From the NCBI GenBank assembly GCA_002840535.1, contig PHBH01000059.1, forward strand, positions 19,275-83,274: a stretch of 64,000 nt of DNA. Direction: 5' to 3'. The translations under genes and the position numbers were made by a program. This document shows positions 1-8,431 of this stretch, piece by piece. Positions within the stretch are counted from its first letter, which is position 1. Each line of letters begins with the position of its first letter. Under the pieces are notes generated by a model. That model was given only the letters and a program-made list of their open reading frames with translations. It had not been told where the DNA came from and ran no database searches. This DNA is from Deltaproteobacteria bacterium HGW-Deltaproteobacteria-15. GTDB taxonomy: Bacteria; Desulfobacterota; DSM-4660; Desulfatiglandales; HGW-15.

Positions 1-250
1 CTTTCATGACGTGGGCGTCCTGCCTGGTCTCATCGAGTGTATACTCGAACATCCGCTCGGATTGGGGATAGATGACCGACTTTGGAGAGAGCCGGGTATT
101 CTGGAAGTCAAAATCCGGCTTGCCGGCTTCTCCCATTAACCTGAAGTTGTGAAAATCCCCTTCCTTCACAGGCGCAAAGACCCTGTAGTGCTCCCTGAGC
201 CCTTCCAGGGCTTTCAGCCACTCTTCTTTGGTAAAAATCCTCTTGATCAT
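1..250 (-). CDS. AsrA-like 4Fe-4S electron-transfer protein, N-terminal part (runs off the window)
   Basis: An open frame starts at ATG 250 and continues past the left edge, giving about 83 residues beginning MIKRIFTKEEWLKALEGL. The start resembles AsrA / sulfhydrogenase beta-subunit type proteins, which carry two C-terminal 4Fe-4S clusters; those clusters would lie outside the window, so the family call is tentative. It is the last visible gene of the Hdr/Mvh/Nuo operon, 32 nt downstream of the FrhB-like gene. A weak AAAGGG lies before the ATG. Context suggests it passes electrons between the FrhB-like protein and the flavin subunits. The end of the gene and its cluster motifs cannot be seen here. 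Confidence 0.6.
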   Translation of the reverse strand, partial: MIKRIFTKEEWLKALEGLREHYRVFAPVKEGDFHNFRLMGEAGKPDFDFQNTRLSPKSVIYPQSERMFEYTLDETRQDAHVMK

Positions 251-282
251 GAGAAACCCTTTTTCATGGGTGAGATTCGGAT

Positions 283-1233
283 CTATTTCACGAAGTCATT
301 GTAGTCGTTAACACGGTACACATCCAAGGGGGGCCTCTGTTTGCCGTCAAGACCGGCCTCCCAGCCAAAGAGCTCAAACACATCCTTGTTGAGCTTCCTG
401 GTCAGCTCCCTTACCGGGATGCCAACGGGGCAGACCCTTTCACAGGCGCCGCAATCCGTGCACCGCCCTGCACAGTGGTATGCACGGAGGAAGTGAAAGG
501 TCATGGTATCCACAGGATCGATGCTCTTTCCTACCCACTGGGGGCTCGACTCGTCGACGAAACAGGTGGGGCAGTAACAAAGCGGACAGGCGTTGCGGCA
601 CGCGTAGCAGCGAATGCAGGGCGAAAGGAGCTCCTTGAAAAACTTCTGTTTTTCCTCCGGGCTTTTCCTCTCCACCTCTTCAATACCCTGGAAAGGATTG
701 ACCCCTTCCTGTTCCGCCACACGGTCTGCCGCCATCTCGTCGTATTCGACCGGATTGCGATGAAGGCAGAGAACGCAGTTGCTCCTCAGAAAGTCCTTCT
801 TTGCAAAGGTGTTCCGAAAACCGTTTCCCGATACGGTGAAAGACTCCCCCTCCTCTGCCACGTCGAGGATCTCACGATTCCCGACAGCCCTTTTCACGGC
901 ACGGTGATCGATCATGCCGGTGCAGGGAATGCCGACAATATAGAGCTGCTCCCGCTTGATCTGATTTTCCACGATATGGGTCACGATGTTCCTGGAGTTG
1001 CAGCCGTTGGCCACGATGCCGATCCGGTCGGTCCGCTTCGTGATATAGTTGCAGAGATTCAGGCCGCAGTGGCTGTCCCAGTGAAGAAGATCGCTCTCGG
1101 AAGGATCCTTGATCAGCATGGGCTCATTCATCATGGGAACGGATCCCTTCCTGTAACCGATGAACACGTCCACGGTCCCCTTTTCCAGGAGCTTTCGGGC
1201 AATCGCCCTGATTTTTTGTGTGTACTCGACCAT
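283..1233 (-). CDS. FrhB/FdhB-like Fe-S electron-transfer protein
   Basis: This 316-residue protein ends in two ferredoxin-type 4Fe-4S sites (C206-C209-C212-C216 and C258-C261-C264-C268) and has further Cys pairs at 56/61, 104 and 153/156 in the N-terminal part. The layout matches the coenzyme F420 hydrogenase/dehydrogenase beta-like or hydrogenase beta-type proteins that accompany HdrA-MvhD modules in sulfate reducers. Its ATG overlaps the stop of mvhD (TAATG at 1231-1235), so the two are translationally coupled. It probably accepts or donates electrons to an external partner (ferredoxin, formate or hydrogen metabolism). The partner cannot be named from sequence alone. Confidence 0.75.
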   Translation of the reverse strand: MVEYTQKIRAIARKLLEKGTVDVFIGYRKGSVPMMNEPMLIKDPSESDLLHWDSHCGLNLCNYITKRTDRIGIVANGCNSRNIVTHIVENQIKREQLYIVGIPCTGMIDHRAVKRAVGNREILDVAEEGESFTVSGNGFRNTFAKKDFLRSNCVLCLHRNPVEYDEMAADRVAEQEGVNPFQGIEEVERKSPEEKQKFFKELLSPCIRCYACRNACPLCYCPTCFVDESSPQWVGKSIDPVDTMTFHFLRAYHCAGRCTDCGACERVCPVGIPVRELTRKLNKDVFELFGWEAGLDGKQRPPLDVYRVNDYNDFVK

Positions 1234-1664
1234 TACGCCACCTCGGCTCTTCTTTTTACGAGATACCCTGCGGGGCCGGACTCCTTCACGGCATCAACTA
1301 CCTTGTTGGCCACGTCCACGAACTTGGTCGCCTCGGCAGAGGATATCCAGGAGAAGTGGAGTCTCCCCGGCTCCAAGCCCATATACTCAAGCAGGCTTTT
1401 GAGCAAAGCGAATCTTCTTCTTGCGTAGTAATTACCTTCCAGGTAATGGCAGTCTCCGGGGTGTCACCCGGAAACCCAGACACCGTCTGACCCGCGCCGG
1501 AAAGACGCCAGAATGAGCTTCGGGCTGACCCGGGCGGAGCAGGGAACGCGGATCACCCGGATATTCGGCGGGTACTGGAGACGACTGACCCCTGCCAGGT
1601 CGGCCGCGCCGTAGCTGCACCAGTTGCAGAGGAACGCAGTAATCTTGGGCTGAAAGTTTTCCAT
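1233..1664 (-). CDS. mvhD: MvhD, selenocysteine-containing delta subunit linking HdrA to its partner
   Basis: MvhD carries a 2Fe-2S cluster and shuttles electrons to HdrA. The 143-residue product starts at ATG 1664, with GGAG six bases upstream; a TTG further up is less likely. Conserved Cys lie at 13, 16, 42 and 72. Codon 67 is TGA (1464-1466) in the context VSG-stop-HPGDCHYLEGNYYAR; family members have Cys or Sec at exactly this point, and the family-like sequence continues for 76 residues to TAA. A perfect 6-bp hairpin follows the TGA. I therefore read it as selenocysteine rather than as a pseudogene. It lies between the HdrA fusion and the FrhB-like gene, and its stop overlaps the next ATG. 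Confidence 0.9.
1431..1447 (-). promoter_or_regulatory. Predicted SECIS hairpin of mvhD
   Basis: Sixteen bases after the TGA the transcript reads ATTACC-TGGAA-GGTAAT, a perfect 6-bp stem with a five-base loop that contains GG. Distance and loop character fit a bacterial selenocysteine insertion element, which must lie inside the coding region just after UGA. Confidence 0.75.
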
Positions 1665-1854
1665 CGTGATCTCCACCAATAGGTTCTCTTCTTATTCTAT
1701 GCCGTTCGTTGTTTGTTGCTAGTGGTCGGTTGTAAAAGCGCAAGTCGGACGGCTTCCGCAAAACATCGCACTAATCTAGAGATCGGCGAGCCGTCCCTAA
1801 CTACTGCTGTAAGATATGCAACCCGCACCCTGCAACCTGCTACCCGCAACCTGC
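1665..1854. other. Spacer between hdrA fusion and mvhD with CCTGC-type low-complexity DNA
   Basis: No gene is seen in this 190-bp spacer. Its right half (1814-1858) is a run of CTGCAACC/CCCGCA units resembling the CCTGCATCC-type low-complexity stretches found at 28711-28812 and 38306-38344. Confidence 0.5.
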
Positions 1855-4800
1855 TCACATTTCATTGATCATGGCCATGAGCTGCCGTTCCTCGAATCCC
1901 TTGAGGTTGAGTGCGCCGGACCGGCACGAGGCCACGCAAAGCCCGCAGCCCTTGCAGAGGACCGGGTTGATCTCGGCCTTGCCGGCAAAGCGGCCTTCCT
2001 TGATGAAAGAGGGTGCGGAGTAAGGGCATATTTCCACGCAGATCCCGCAGCTGCTGCAGGTCGCCGGATTTGCGGCGGCAACCATGCCGCTCACGGAGAT
2101 GCTCTTTCGGGCAAGGAGGGTGACCGCACGAGAGGCGGCCGCCTGGGCCTGGGCCACCGATTCGTCGATGGGCTTCGGGTAATGGGCCATACCGCAAAGG
2201 AATACCCCGTCCGTAGCGAATTGCGAGGGGCCGAGCTTGGCATGGGCCTCCACGAAGAATCCGTCCTCGTTCATCGGCACCTTGAAGAACTGCGCGATCT
2301 TCTCGTCCTTGTAAGGAACGATCGCTGTAGCCAGGGTGAGAAGGTCCGCGGTAAGCACAATCGGCCGCTGCAGCACATGATCGGTTATCTGGATCGACAA
2401 CCCGTCCTTGCCGGCAGTCACCACCGGCTTTGTTTCGCGGGAGTACCGGATGAAGAAAATCCCTGCCTTGCGGGCCTTGTGATATAGAAGCTCCCGCTCT
2501 CCGAAGGTCCTGATGTCCCGGTAGAGGATGTAGACATTCATCTCCGGGTTAATTTCCTTGAGGAGAAGAGCGCTCTCCACGGAATGCGTGCAGCAGACCC
2601 TGGAACAGTAAGGCCGCTCGGGCTCTCTGGAGCCGACGCACTGAATGAAAACTGCGGTCTTGAGCCGTTTCAGGGAAGGACCGCTCTCAATGAATTTTCG
2701 ATCCAGCTCCAGGCTGGTCAGAACGCGGGGATCCCGGCCATAGAGGTATTCGTCGGGTTTGTATTCATGACCGCCCGTGGCGACCACCGCAATCCCGTGC
2801 TCTACGGTCCCTGTGATGTTGCCCGCGGATTCGAACGTGGATTTGAAATTGCCCACAAATCCTTCCACCTTTGTCAGTTCCGACTTCAGATGAAGTTCGA
2901 TATTGCCATCGGCTTTGACAGACTCGATCAGGCCTGCAACCTCCTTTTGGATATCTTCGCCTTTCCATGTCCTGTAAAGGTCCAAGGCCTGGCCCCCGAG
3001 CGCCGCTTCTCTTTCAACGAGACTCACCTTGTATCCCTGCTCGCTAAGGGATCTGGCGGCGACCATGCCGGATATTCCCCCGCCCAGCACCAGGGCCTTC
3101 TGATCCACATTCAACGGCGACTCAGGGAGCGGCTCCATGAGCGCGACCTTGGCCGCAGCCATGCGCACCAGGTCCTTGGCCTTTTGTGTCGCCTCTTCGG
3201 GATCGGACTTGTGGACCCATGAGTCCTGGTTTCGGATATTGGTCATCTCGAAAAGGTACTTGTTCAACCCGGCACTCACGAGCGTTTCCTGAAAGAGCGG
3301 CTCGTGCGTCTTAGGGGTGCAGGCCGCCACAACGATGCGATTCAGGTTATTGGCCTTGATCACCTGGGCCATGGCGTCCTGGGTATCCTGGGAGCAGGAG
3401 TAAAGGTTGTCCGCAACGTATTCGACATAGGGAAGCGTCTTTGCATAATCCCGGACCGCAGGAACGTTGACCACGCTTCCAATGTTGATGCCGCAGTGGC
3501 AGACGAAAATCCCGATCCTCGGCCTTTCACCCCTGACATCCCTCTGCGCCACCGTCTCTTTTGCCTTGGTCATGGTATTGCGCGCCTTGCTCAGAAGTGC
3601 CCCGGCCTGGGCCGCTGCCGAGCTCGCCTCGATGACGGACTGGGGGATGTCCTTGGGTCCCTGGAAGGCGCCGCAGACGTAGACCCCTTCTCTTGAAGTC
3701 GCCACGGGGTGAAAGGAATCGGTCCTGCAGAACTGCGATTCGGTCAGCTCGATGCCGAGCTTTTGAGCCAGGCTCAAGACCTCGGGGGAGGATTCCATCC
3801 CCACGGACAGGATGACCATGTCGAAGGTCTCGTTCTTGAGCTCGCCGTCCTCGCTGGCATACTTGAGAAGAATATCGTCACCGCCCGCAACACCCTCCAC
3901 CGTATGCACCCGCGACCGGATGAAGCGGACGCCGTGCTTGTTCCGGGCGTCCTCATAGTACCTCTCGAACTCCTTCCCGTGGGTCCGCATATCCATGAAG
4001 AAGACGGCGCAGTCCAGTTTGCCTCCGGAATGCTCCTTGGCAATGACGGCCTCCTTGATGGCGTACATGCAGCAGACCGAAGAGCAGTAAGGGTGATCGC
4101 AGCGGTTCAGATCCCTCGATCCGACGCACTGGAGCCAGGCAATTTTCTTGGGCTCCTTGTGGTCGGAAAGACGCACCAGATGCCCCGAAGTCGGGCCGGA
4201 TGCGGAGAGGATCCGCTCGAACTCCATGGAGGTGACTACATTCGGCAGCCTGGAATAGCTGTAGGCATCGTACTTGGAAGGATCAAAAGGTTGAAAGCCG
4301 GGGGCGAGAATGACGGCCCCCACTTCCAGTTCGATGATCTTGTCCTTTTGGGTATGATCGATGGCCCCCACGCCGCAGGATTCCGCGCAGATCTTGCACC
4401 CGCCGGTCTTGAAATGAATGCACTTGCTCCTGTCGATGGCCGGGGTATTCGGGATGGCCTGCGCATACGGAACGTAGATCGGCTTCCGGCCCTTGAGCCC
4501 CATGTCATATTCCGAAGGAATGCGCTTGACCGCGTGCTTTGCGATATCCTCGAGCTTGATGTGTCCTGTGGGGCAGACCGAAACGCAGGCCCCGCACCCC
4601 ATGCAGAATTCCGTCTGAACATGGAAGGGGGTATCCACCTTCATTTCCGTGCCGCGGCCCGTCAGGCTGATGGCGGAATTGCCCATCCTCTCACACATAC
4701 GAGTGCAGAGCCCGCACAGGATGCAGTCGTCGTTTTCTTTCTTGAACCGGACTTCCTCAATCCCATACTTCTTTGCGAGATTCTTCAGAATCGGGACATC

Positions 4801-5091
4801 CGGACAACGGGCCAGAAGCAGTTCCACGATCAGTTTGCGGCCCTTTTCAACCGCGTCGGTATCCGTCCTGACCTCCATGCCCTCCCAGATCGGGTAATTG
4901 CATGACGTCACGAAGCGGCTTCTCCGGCCGTCAAACACCTCAACGGTGCACAACCGGCACATCCCGGCAGGTTCGAGTGCCTTGTGGTAGCACAGGGTAG
5001 GGATCTCGACCCCGTACTTCTGGGCGACCTGCAGGATGTATTGTCCCTCTTCTCCCTGGACGGTCTTTCCATTCAGTTTGAATGTAATCAT
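1855..5091 (-). CDS. hdrA: NuoG-HdrA fusion: multidomain Fe-S/FAD HdrA-type oxidoreductase
   Basis: This 1,078-residue protein is the flavin hub of the operon. An N-terminal NuoG/HydA-type 2Fe-2S domain (C34, C45, C48, C64) is followed by two 4Fe-4S sites (C123-C133 and C163-C173), then a partial HdrA-like segment with CVGSRD and CCMYAIKEA motifs (about 220-500), then a complete HdrA: FVCHCGINI near 530, FAD-binding LGGGISGMVAARSL near 670, a second CVGSRE/CCTHSVESALL, and two C-terminal ferredoxin sites (about 1012-1062). HdrA binds FAD and is the known site of flavin-based electron bifurcation in heterodisulfide reductase. ATG 5091 has GAGG nine bases upstream and is preferred to TTG 5097. 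NuoEF upstream and MvhD downstream imply electron exchange between NAD(H) and ferredoxin or another low-potential carrier. Confidence 0.9.
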   Translation of the reverse strand: MITFKLNGKTVQGEEGQYILQVAQKYGVEIPTLCYHKALEPAGMCRLCTVEVFDGRRSRFVTSCNYPIWEGMEVRTDTDAVEKGRKLIVELLLARCPDVPILKNLAKKYGIEEVRFKKENDDCILCGLCTRMCERMGNSAISLTGRGTEMKVDTPFHVQTEFCMGCGACVSVCPTGHIKLEDIAKHAVKRIPSEYDMGLKGRKPIYVPYAQAIPNTPAIDRSKCIHFKTGGCKICAESCGVGAIDHTQKDKIIELEVGAVILAPGFQPFDPSKYDAYSYSRLPNVVTSMEFERILSASGPTSGHLVRLSDHKEPKKIAWLQCVGSRDLNRCDHPYCSSVCCMYAIKEAVIAKEHSGGKLDCAVFFMDMRTHGKEFERYYEDARNKHGVRFIRSRVHTVEGVAGGDDILLKYASEDGELKNETFDMVILSVGMESSPEVLSLAQKLGIELTESQFCRTDSFHPVATSREGVYVCGAFQGPKDIPQSVIEASSAAAQAGALLSKARNTMTKAKETVAQRDVRGERPRIGIFVCHCGINIGSVVNVPAVRDYAKTLPYVEYVADNLYSCSQDTQDAMAQVIKANNLNRIVVAACTPKTHEPLFQETLVSAGLNKYLFEMTNIRNQDSWVHKSDPEEATQKAKDLVRMAAAKVALMEPLPESPLNVDQKALVLGGGISGMVAARSLSEQGYKVSLVEREAALGGQALDLYRTWKGEDIQKEVAGLIESVKADGNIELHLKSELTKVEGFVGNFKSTFESAGNITGTVEHGIAVVATGGHEYKPDEYLYGRDPRVLTSLELDRKFIESGPSLKRLKTAVFIQCVGSREPERPYCSRVCCTHSVESALLLKEINPEMNVYILYRDIRTFGERELLYHKARKAGIFFIRYSRETKPVVTAGKDGLSIQITDHVLQRPIVLTADLLTLATAIVPYKDEKIAQFFKVPMNEDGFFVEAHAKLGPSQFATDGVFLCGMAHYPKPIDESVAQAQAAASRAVTLLARKSISVSGMVAAANPATCSSCGICVEICPYSAPSFIKEGRFAGKAEINPVLCKGCGLCVASCRSGALNLKGFEERQLMAMINEM

Positions 5092-5116
5092 GGTCAAATC
5101 CCTCGTCTGTCTGCGA

Positions 5117-6970
5117 TCATCTCACGACCACGGCATTGAACTTACAGGCATCGTAACAGATCCCGCACTTGATGCATTTTGTGTTGTCCAGAGTGTGCGG
5201 CTCCTTCTTCTCCCCGGTGATCGCCTCCTGCGGGCACTTGGGAGCACATACATGGCAGCCGGTGCAGGCTTCCGCATCGATCTCGTAATGGAAAAGAGGC
5301 TTGCAGACGCCTGCCGGACATTTCCTGTCTCTGATGTGCGCCTCGTATTCGTCGCGAAAATAAAGAATGGTGGTGAGGAGCGGATTGGGGGCCGAGGTTC
5401 CAAGCCCGCAGAGCGAGAACTTCTGGACCATGCTCCCCATTTCCTCCAGAAGCTCGATATCGCCTTCCTTGCCGCGGCCTTCGCAGATCCCCGTCAGGAT
5501 CTCGAGCATCTGCTTGATCCCTTCCCTGCAGGGATTGCACTGGCCGCAGGATTCCTCCTTCAGGAAATCCAGGAAGTACCGGGCCACGTCCACCATGCAG
5601 GTATCCTGATCCATGACGATCATCCCGCCGGAGCCCATAATGGAGCCCACCTTGGCGAGTTCGTCGAAATCCACCCGCAGGTCCAGGAACAACTCGGGGA
5701 TGCAGCCTCCCGAAGGGCCGCCGGTCTGAACGGCCTTGAATTTCCGCTTCTTGGGGATTCCTCCTCCAATATCGAAAATGATGCTGCGGAGAGTCGTGCC
5801 CATGGGAACCTCTACAAGCCCCGTGTTGACGACCTTTCCCACCAGAGAGAAAATCTTTGTTCCTTTGCTTCTCTCGGTGCCGATAGCACCGTACCAATCG
5901 GCCCCCTTGTTTATGATGACGGGGACATTGGCCCAGGTCTCCACATTGTTCAGATTGGAAGGGCTCTGGCGGAACCCCTTCTCCACCGTATGAACGTACT
6001 TTGCCCTGGGCCGGCCTGGTTTTCCTTCCAGAGAAGCCATCAGCGCGGTGGACTCCCCGCAGACAAAGGCCCCTCCTCCGCGGCTGATATGCACGTCAAA
6101 ATCAAAGCCCGAACCCAGAATGTTCTTGCCCAGCACGCCCAGCTCTCTCGCGCTTTGAAGGGCGAGGGTGAAATTTTTAACGGCAAGGGGATACTCATGT
6201 CTCACATAGACATATCCTTCCCGGGAACCGATGGCCAACCCCCCGATGATCATTCCCTCGAGAACGCTGTGGGGGTTCCCCTCCAGAAGGCTGCGATCCA
6301 TGTAAGCACCCGGGTCTCCTTCGTCTGCATTGCAGATGACATACCTCTCACCTTCATGTTTCCGGCAGGTCTCCCATTTGATTCCCGTGGGAAACCCTCC
6401 TCCGCCGCGGCCCCTCAAACCGGATTTCTTGATCTGCCTTATGATCTCTTCGGGTTTGATCTCGAACAAGGCTTTGCCCAAGGCACTATACCCGCCTACC
6501 GCGATGTAGTCCTCGATGCTCGTCGGTTCGATCATCCCGTTGTTGCCGAAGATGATCCTCTGCTGAAGCTTGTAAAAAGGGATGTCCTGCTCACGAAAGA
6601 TTCTTTTCTTGGTGGACGGGTCCCTGAAGGTAAGGGAGTCTACCACCTCTCCTTTCATGATGGTTTTCTCCACGATCTCCGGCACCTTTTCTTCGCTCAC
6701 TTGAGGATAAAAGATCCCTTCGGGATGGATGACCATAATCGGCCCTTTTTCGCAGAACCCGTGGCACCCTGTCATTTTTATGAGCACCTTGTCCTGCAAC
6801 CCTTGCCGTTGGAGTTCCTCCTTGAGGGCCTTGTGCACCTTGGCGGTTCCATAAGCGCCGCACCCCGAACCGGCGCAAAGGGAGATCACCTTTCTCTTGT
6901 CCTTCTGCCGCTCCTGCTGCAATTTTGTCCTTAGGGTTTCCAGCGCCTCCCGATTCTTCAGCTTAGCCAT
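5117..6970 (-). CDS. nuoF: NuoF/HndC-type NADH-binding flavoprotein subunit
   Basis: This 617-residue protein has an N-terminal thioredoxin-like 2Fe-2S domain (LCAGSGCG, GCHGFCEKG), the NADH and FMN-binding core (SGLRGRGGGGFPTG; NADEGDPGAYMDR), the SCGQCNPCREG cluster motif, and two C-terminal ferredoxin sites (CTGCHVCAPKCP, CIKCGICYDACK). That order is typical of the beta subunit of NAD-linked multimeric hydrogenases and of Nuo/Hnd-type diaphorases. It oxidises NADH or reduces NAD+, and passes electrons to the NuoG-HdrA fusion, whose gene starts 25 nt downstream. No hydrogenase catalytic subunit is visible in the window, so hydrogen may not be the partner. Confidence 0.92.
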   Translation of the reverse strand: MAKLKNREALETLRTKLQQERQKDKRKVISLCAGSGCGAYGTAKVHKALKEELQRQGLQDKVLIKMTGCHGFCEKGPIMVIHPEGIFYPQVSEEKVPEIVEKTIMKGEVVDSLTFRDPSTKKRIFREQDIPFYKLQQRIIFGNNGMIEPTSIEDYIAVGGYSALGKALFEIKPEEIIRQIKKSGLRGRGGGGFPTGIKWETCRKHEGERYVICNADEGDPGAYMDRSLLEGNPHSVLEGMIIGGLAIGSREGYVYVRHEYPLAVKNFTLALQSARELGVLGKNILGSGFDFDVHISRGGGAFVCGESTALMASLEGKPGRPRAKYVHTVEKGFRQSPSNLNNVETWANVPVIINKGADWYGAIGTERSKGTKIFSLVGKVVNTGLVEVPMGTTLRSIIFDIGGGIPKKRKFKAVQTGGPSGGCIPELFLDLRVDFDELAKVGSIMGSGGMIVMDQDTCMVDVARYFLDFLKEESCGQCNPCREGIKQMLEILTGICEGRGKEGDIELLEEMGSMVQKFSLCGLGTSAPNPLLTTILYFRDEYEAHIRDRKCPAGVCKPLFHYEIDAEACTGCHVCAPKCPQEAITGEKKEPHTLDNTKCIKCGICYDACKFNAVVVR

Positions 6971-6995
6971 TTTCCTGTTGTCCCTCCATTCCGCC

Positions 6996-7478
6996 TTAGG
7001 AAGCAGCTTTCCGGTACTCGTCGATAACCCTGACTACGCTGGAACGATCAAGCCCGCCGTAGGTTTCCTTGTTAACCGTGATGACAGGCCCCGAAGCACA
7101 ACAACCGACGCAGCGCACCGCCTCCAGGGTGAAAAGGGAGTCGCGGGTCGTTTGTCCTTCTCTTACCTCAAGCTTCTCCTCGATGGCCTGCAATACCTTG
7201 CCCGCCCCTCTGACATGGCAAGCGGTCCCCGTACAGACCTGAACGATATATTTTCCTCTTGGCTCCAGGCTTATGGTTTTGTAGAAGGTCGCAACGCTGT
7301 AGATCAGGCTTTCTCTTATGCCGAGTCTCTTGACAAGCACAGGAATGACCTCGGGCGGAACATAGTTGTAGATGTCGCTGATGTCCTGCAGGATCATCAG
7401 CAGGGATTCGGGATTCCCCCCGTAATTGCTGATAACCGAGTCGATCAGATTCATGTCGATTTCAACTTCTTTTGCCAT
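6996..7478 (-). CDS. nuoE: NuoE/HndA-type 2Fe-2S subunit
   Basis: This 160-residue protein has the thioredoxin-fold 2Fe-2S signature with two Cys in CTGTACHVRG and two in CVGCCASGP. NuoE/HndA subunits assist NuoF in NAD(H) electron transfer. It ends 25 nt before nuoF and starts 43 nt after the small hdrA gene, so it is inside the same transcript. Its length is the usual one for the family. Confidence 0.92.
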   Translation of the reverse strand: MAKEVEIDMNLIDSVISNYGGNPESLLMILQDISDIYNYVPPEVIPVLVKRLGIRESLIYSVATFYKTISLEPRGKYIVQVCTGTACHVRGAGKVLQAIEEKLEVREGQTTRDSLFTLEAVRCVGCCASGPVITVNKETYGGLDRSSVVRVIDEYRKAAS

Positions 7479-7521
7479 AGCGGTTTCCCCAGAAATGATG
7501 AGAGCTCGACTGAGAACGGAA

Positions 7522-7926
7522 TCATTCCCCTTGTGCTGCCCGGCAGTCCACAGCTTGATTGGTTACCGGACAGCTTTCGACGCAAACGCCGCACCCGGTA
7601 CAGAGTTCGGTGTTGATGCTTCGGGCCCGCTTCTTGATCTTTACCTTGAAATTACCGGGGGACCCTTCGACGGATTCGATATCGGAGTAGGTAATAAGCT
7701 CTATATTGAGATGCCGGCCGACCTCGACCAGTTTTGGAGAGATAATTCACATGGCGCAGTCGTTGGTCGGAAAGGTCTTGTCCAGCTGGGCCATGACGCC
7801 GCCGATGGCAGGCGATTTCTCCAGGAGATAGACATAGTACCCTGAATCAGCCAAATCCAGGGCGGACTGCATACCCGCGATGCCTCCGCCCACAACAAGC
7901 ACAGAGCCTTTAACCTGGTCAGACAT
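7522..7926 (-). CDS. hdrA: Small HdrA-type FAD/4Fe-4S protein containing selenocysteine
   Basis: This 134-residue protein has the FAD-binding start VLVVGGGIAGMQSALDLADSG, the HdrA signature FPTNDCAM-stop-IISPKLVEVGRHLNI and one ferredoxin site (C109-C112-C115-C119). Codon 60 is TGA (7747-7749) where HdrA has a conserved Cys that is Sec in some members. A 6-bp hairpin with loop GAGGTC follows, so I read Sec60. AAGGAG lies eight bases before ATG 7926. The protein stops soon after the cluster motif (TGA 7522-7524) and so corresponds to only the N-terminal quarter of a full HdrA. It is the first gene of the operon, behind a sigma-70-type promoter. Confidence 0.88.
7714..7731 (-). promoter_or_regulatory. 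Predicted SECIS hairpin of small hdrA
   Basis: Fifteen bases after the TGA the transcript can fold CTGGTC-GAGGTC-GGCCGG, a 6-bp stem with two G-T pairs. The loop contains GGUC, the same core as the Escherichia coli fdhF SECIS loop. Confidence 0.7.
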
Positions 7927-8166
7927 ATCTTTTTCTCCTTCGCATGTCTGGAATGAAAAGCTGAACCATGAGGCGCCCCTCTCGAATTTTACCGTTGCTT
8001 CTTTGAATCAAAGGTTGGGCCAGGGAGGGAGAGATTGGTCTAAACCTTAATGCCGGCCACATTCCAGAGACTTCCTCTTTGCGAGAACCCGTCTCGGCTC
8101 CGGCAAAATCGATCATGCCCCGGAAAGGGGGATGTATACCAATTTAATGCACCATGATTGAAGGTA

Positions 8167-8196
8167 AAGATAGCTTGCAGGAAGAGGGGCTGTCAA
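8167..8196 (-). promoter_or_regulatory. Sigma-70-type promoter for the Hdr/Nuo/Mvh operon
   Basis: On the minus strand TTGACA (8191-8196) is followed 18 bases later by TATCTT (8167-8172). Transcription would begin near 8160 and leave a leader of roughly 230 nt before the small hdrA ATG. No riboswitch is recognised in that leader. Confidence 0.5.
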
Positions 8197-8431
8197 CCAC
8201 TTTCTGAACCGAAACGGCGCTCGCTAACCCCGCAGATTGCTGCGGGGTTAGCGAGCGAGTCCAAGTATATATTTACAGTCCTCTTGAGGTCGAAGACTCT
8301 CCGCGCTCTGCTTGGAGTCCCACCCCTTCGGGGCGGTGCCCATTTTCCCTGCAATTGCTGCAGGGACCTTCAATGTTCTTTATGGCCTGCGCCGATTTCC
8401 CGGCTCCTCGCGAAGCCGGGAAATCGGACTG
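8197..8431. repeat. Hairpin-rich intergenic region
   Basis: This stretch has no gene but holds several strong hairpins. CGCTCGCTAACCCCGCAG (8218-8235) pairs perfectly over 18 bp with 8240-8257 around a loop ATTG. CCGATTTCCCGGCT (8392-8405) pairs over 14 bp with 8414-8427. Between them, CCCTGCA/TGCAGGG near 8348-8366 forms a 7-bp stem. None is followed by a convincing T run, so they are not simple terminators. They may be palindromic repeat elements. Confidence 0.6.

Noticed and set aside
475..1428. Long plus-strand open frame opposite the FrhB-like gene
   Set aside because: It is antisense to a gene with clear family motifs and its own translation matches nothing; it is a shadow frame of GC-rich coding DNA.
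1855..1857. TGA at the end of the NuoG-HdrA fusion as selenocysteine
   Set aside because: The protein already ends after its last ferredoxin motif; the downstream frame closes quickly and lacks homology.
5036..6934. 632-residue plus-strand open frame opposite nuoF
   Set aside because: The minus-strand product is a full NuoF with all motifs; the plus-strand frame is a shadow.
7522..7524. Stop of the small HdrA gene as a second selenocysteine codon
   Set aside because: Read-through gives only 18 residues without family similarity before another stop, and no family Cys is expected there.
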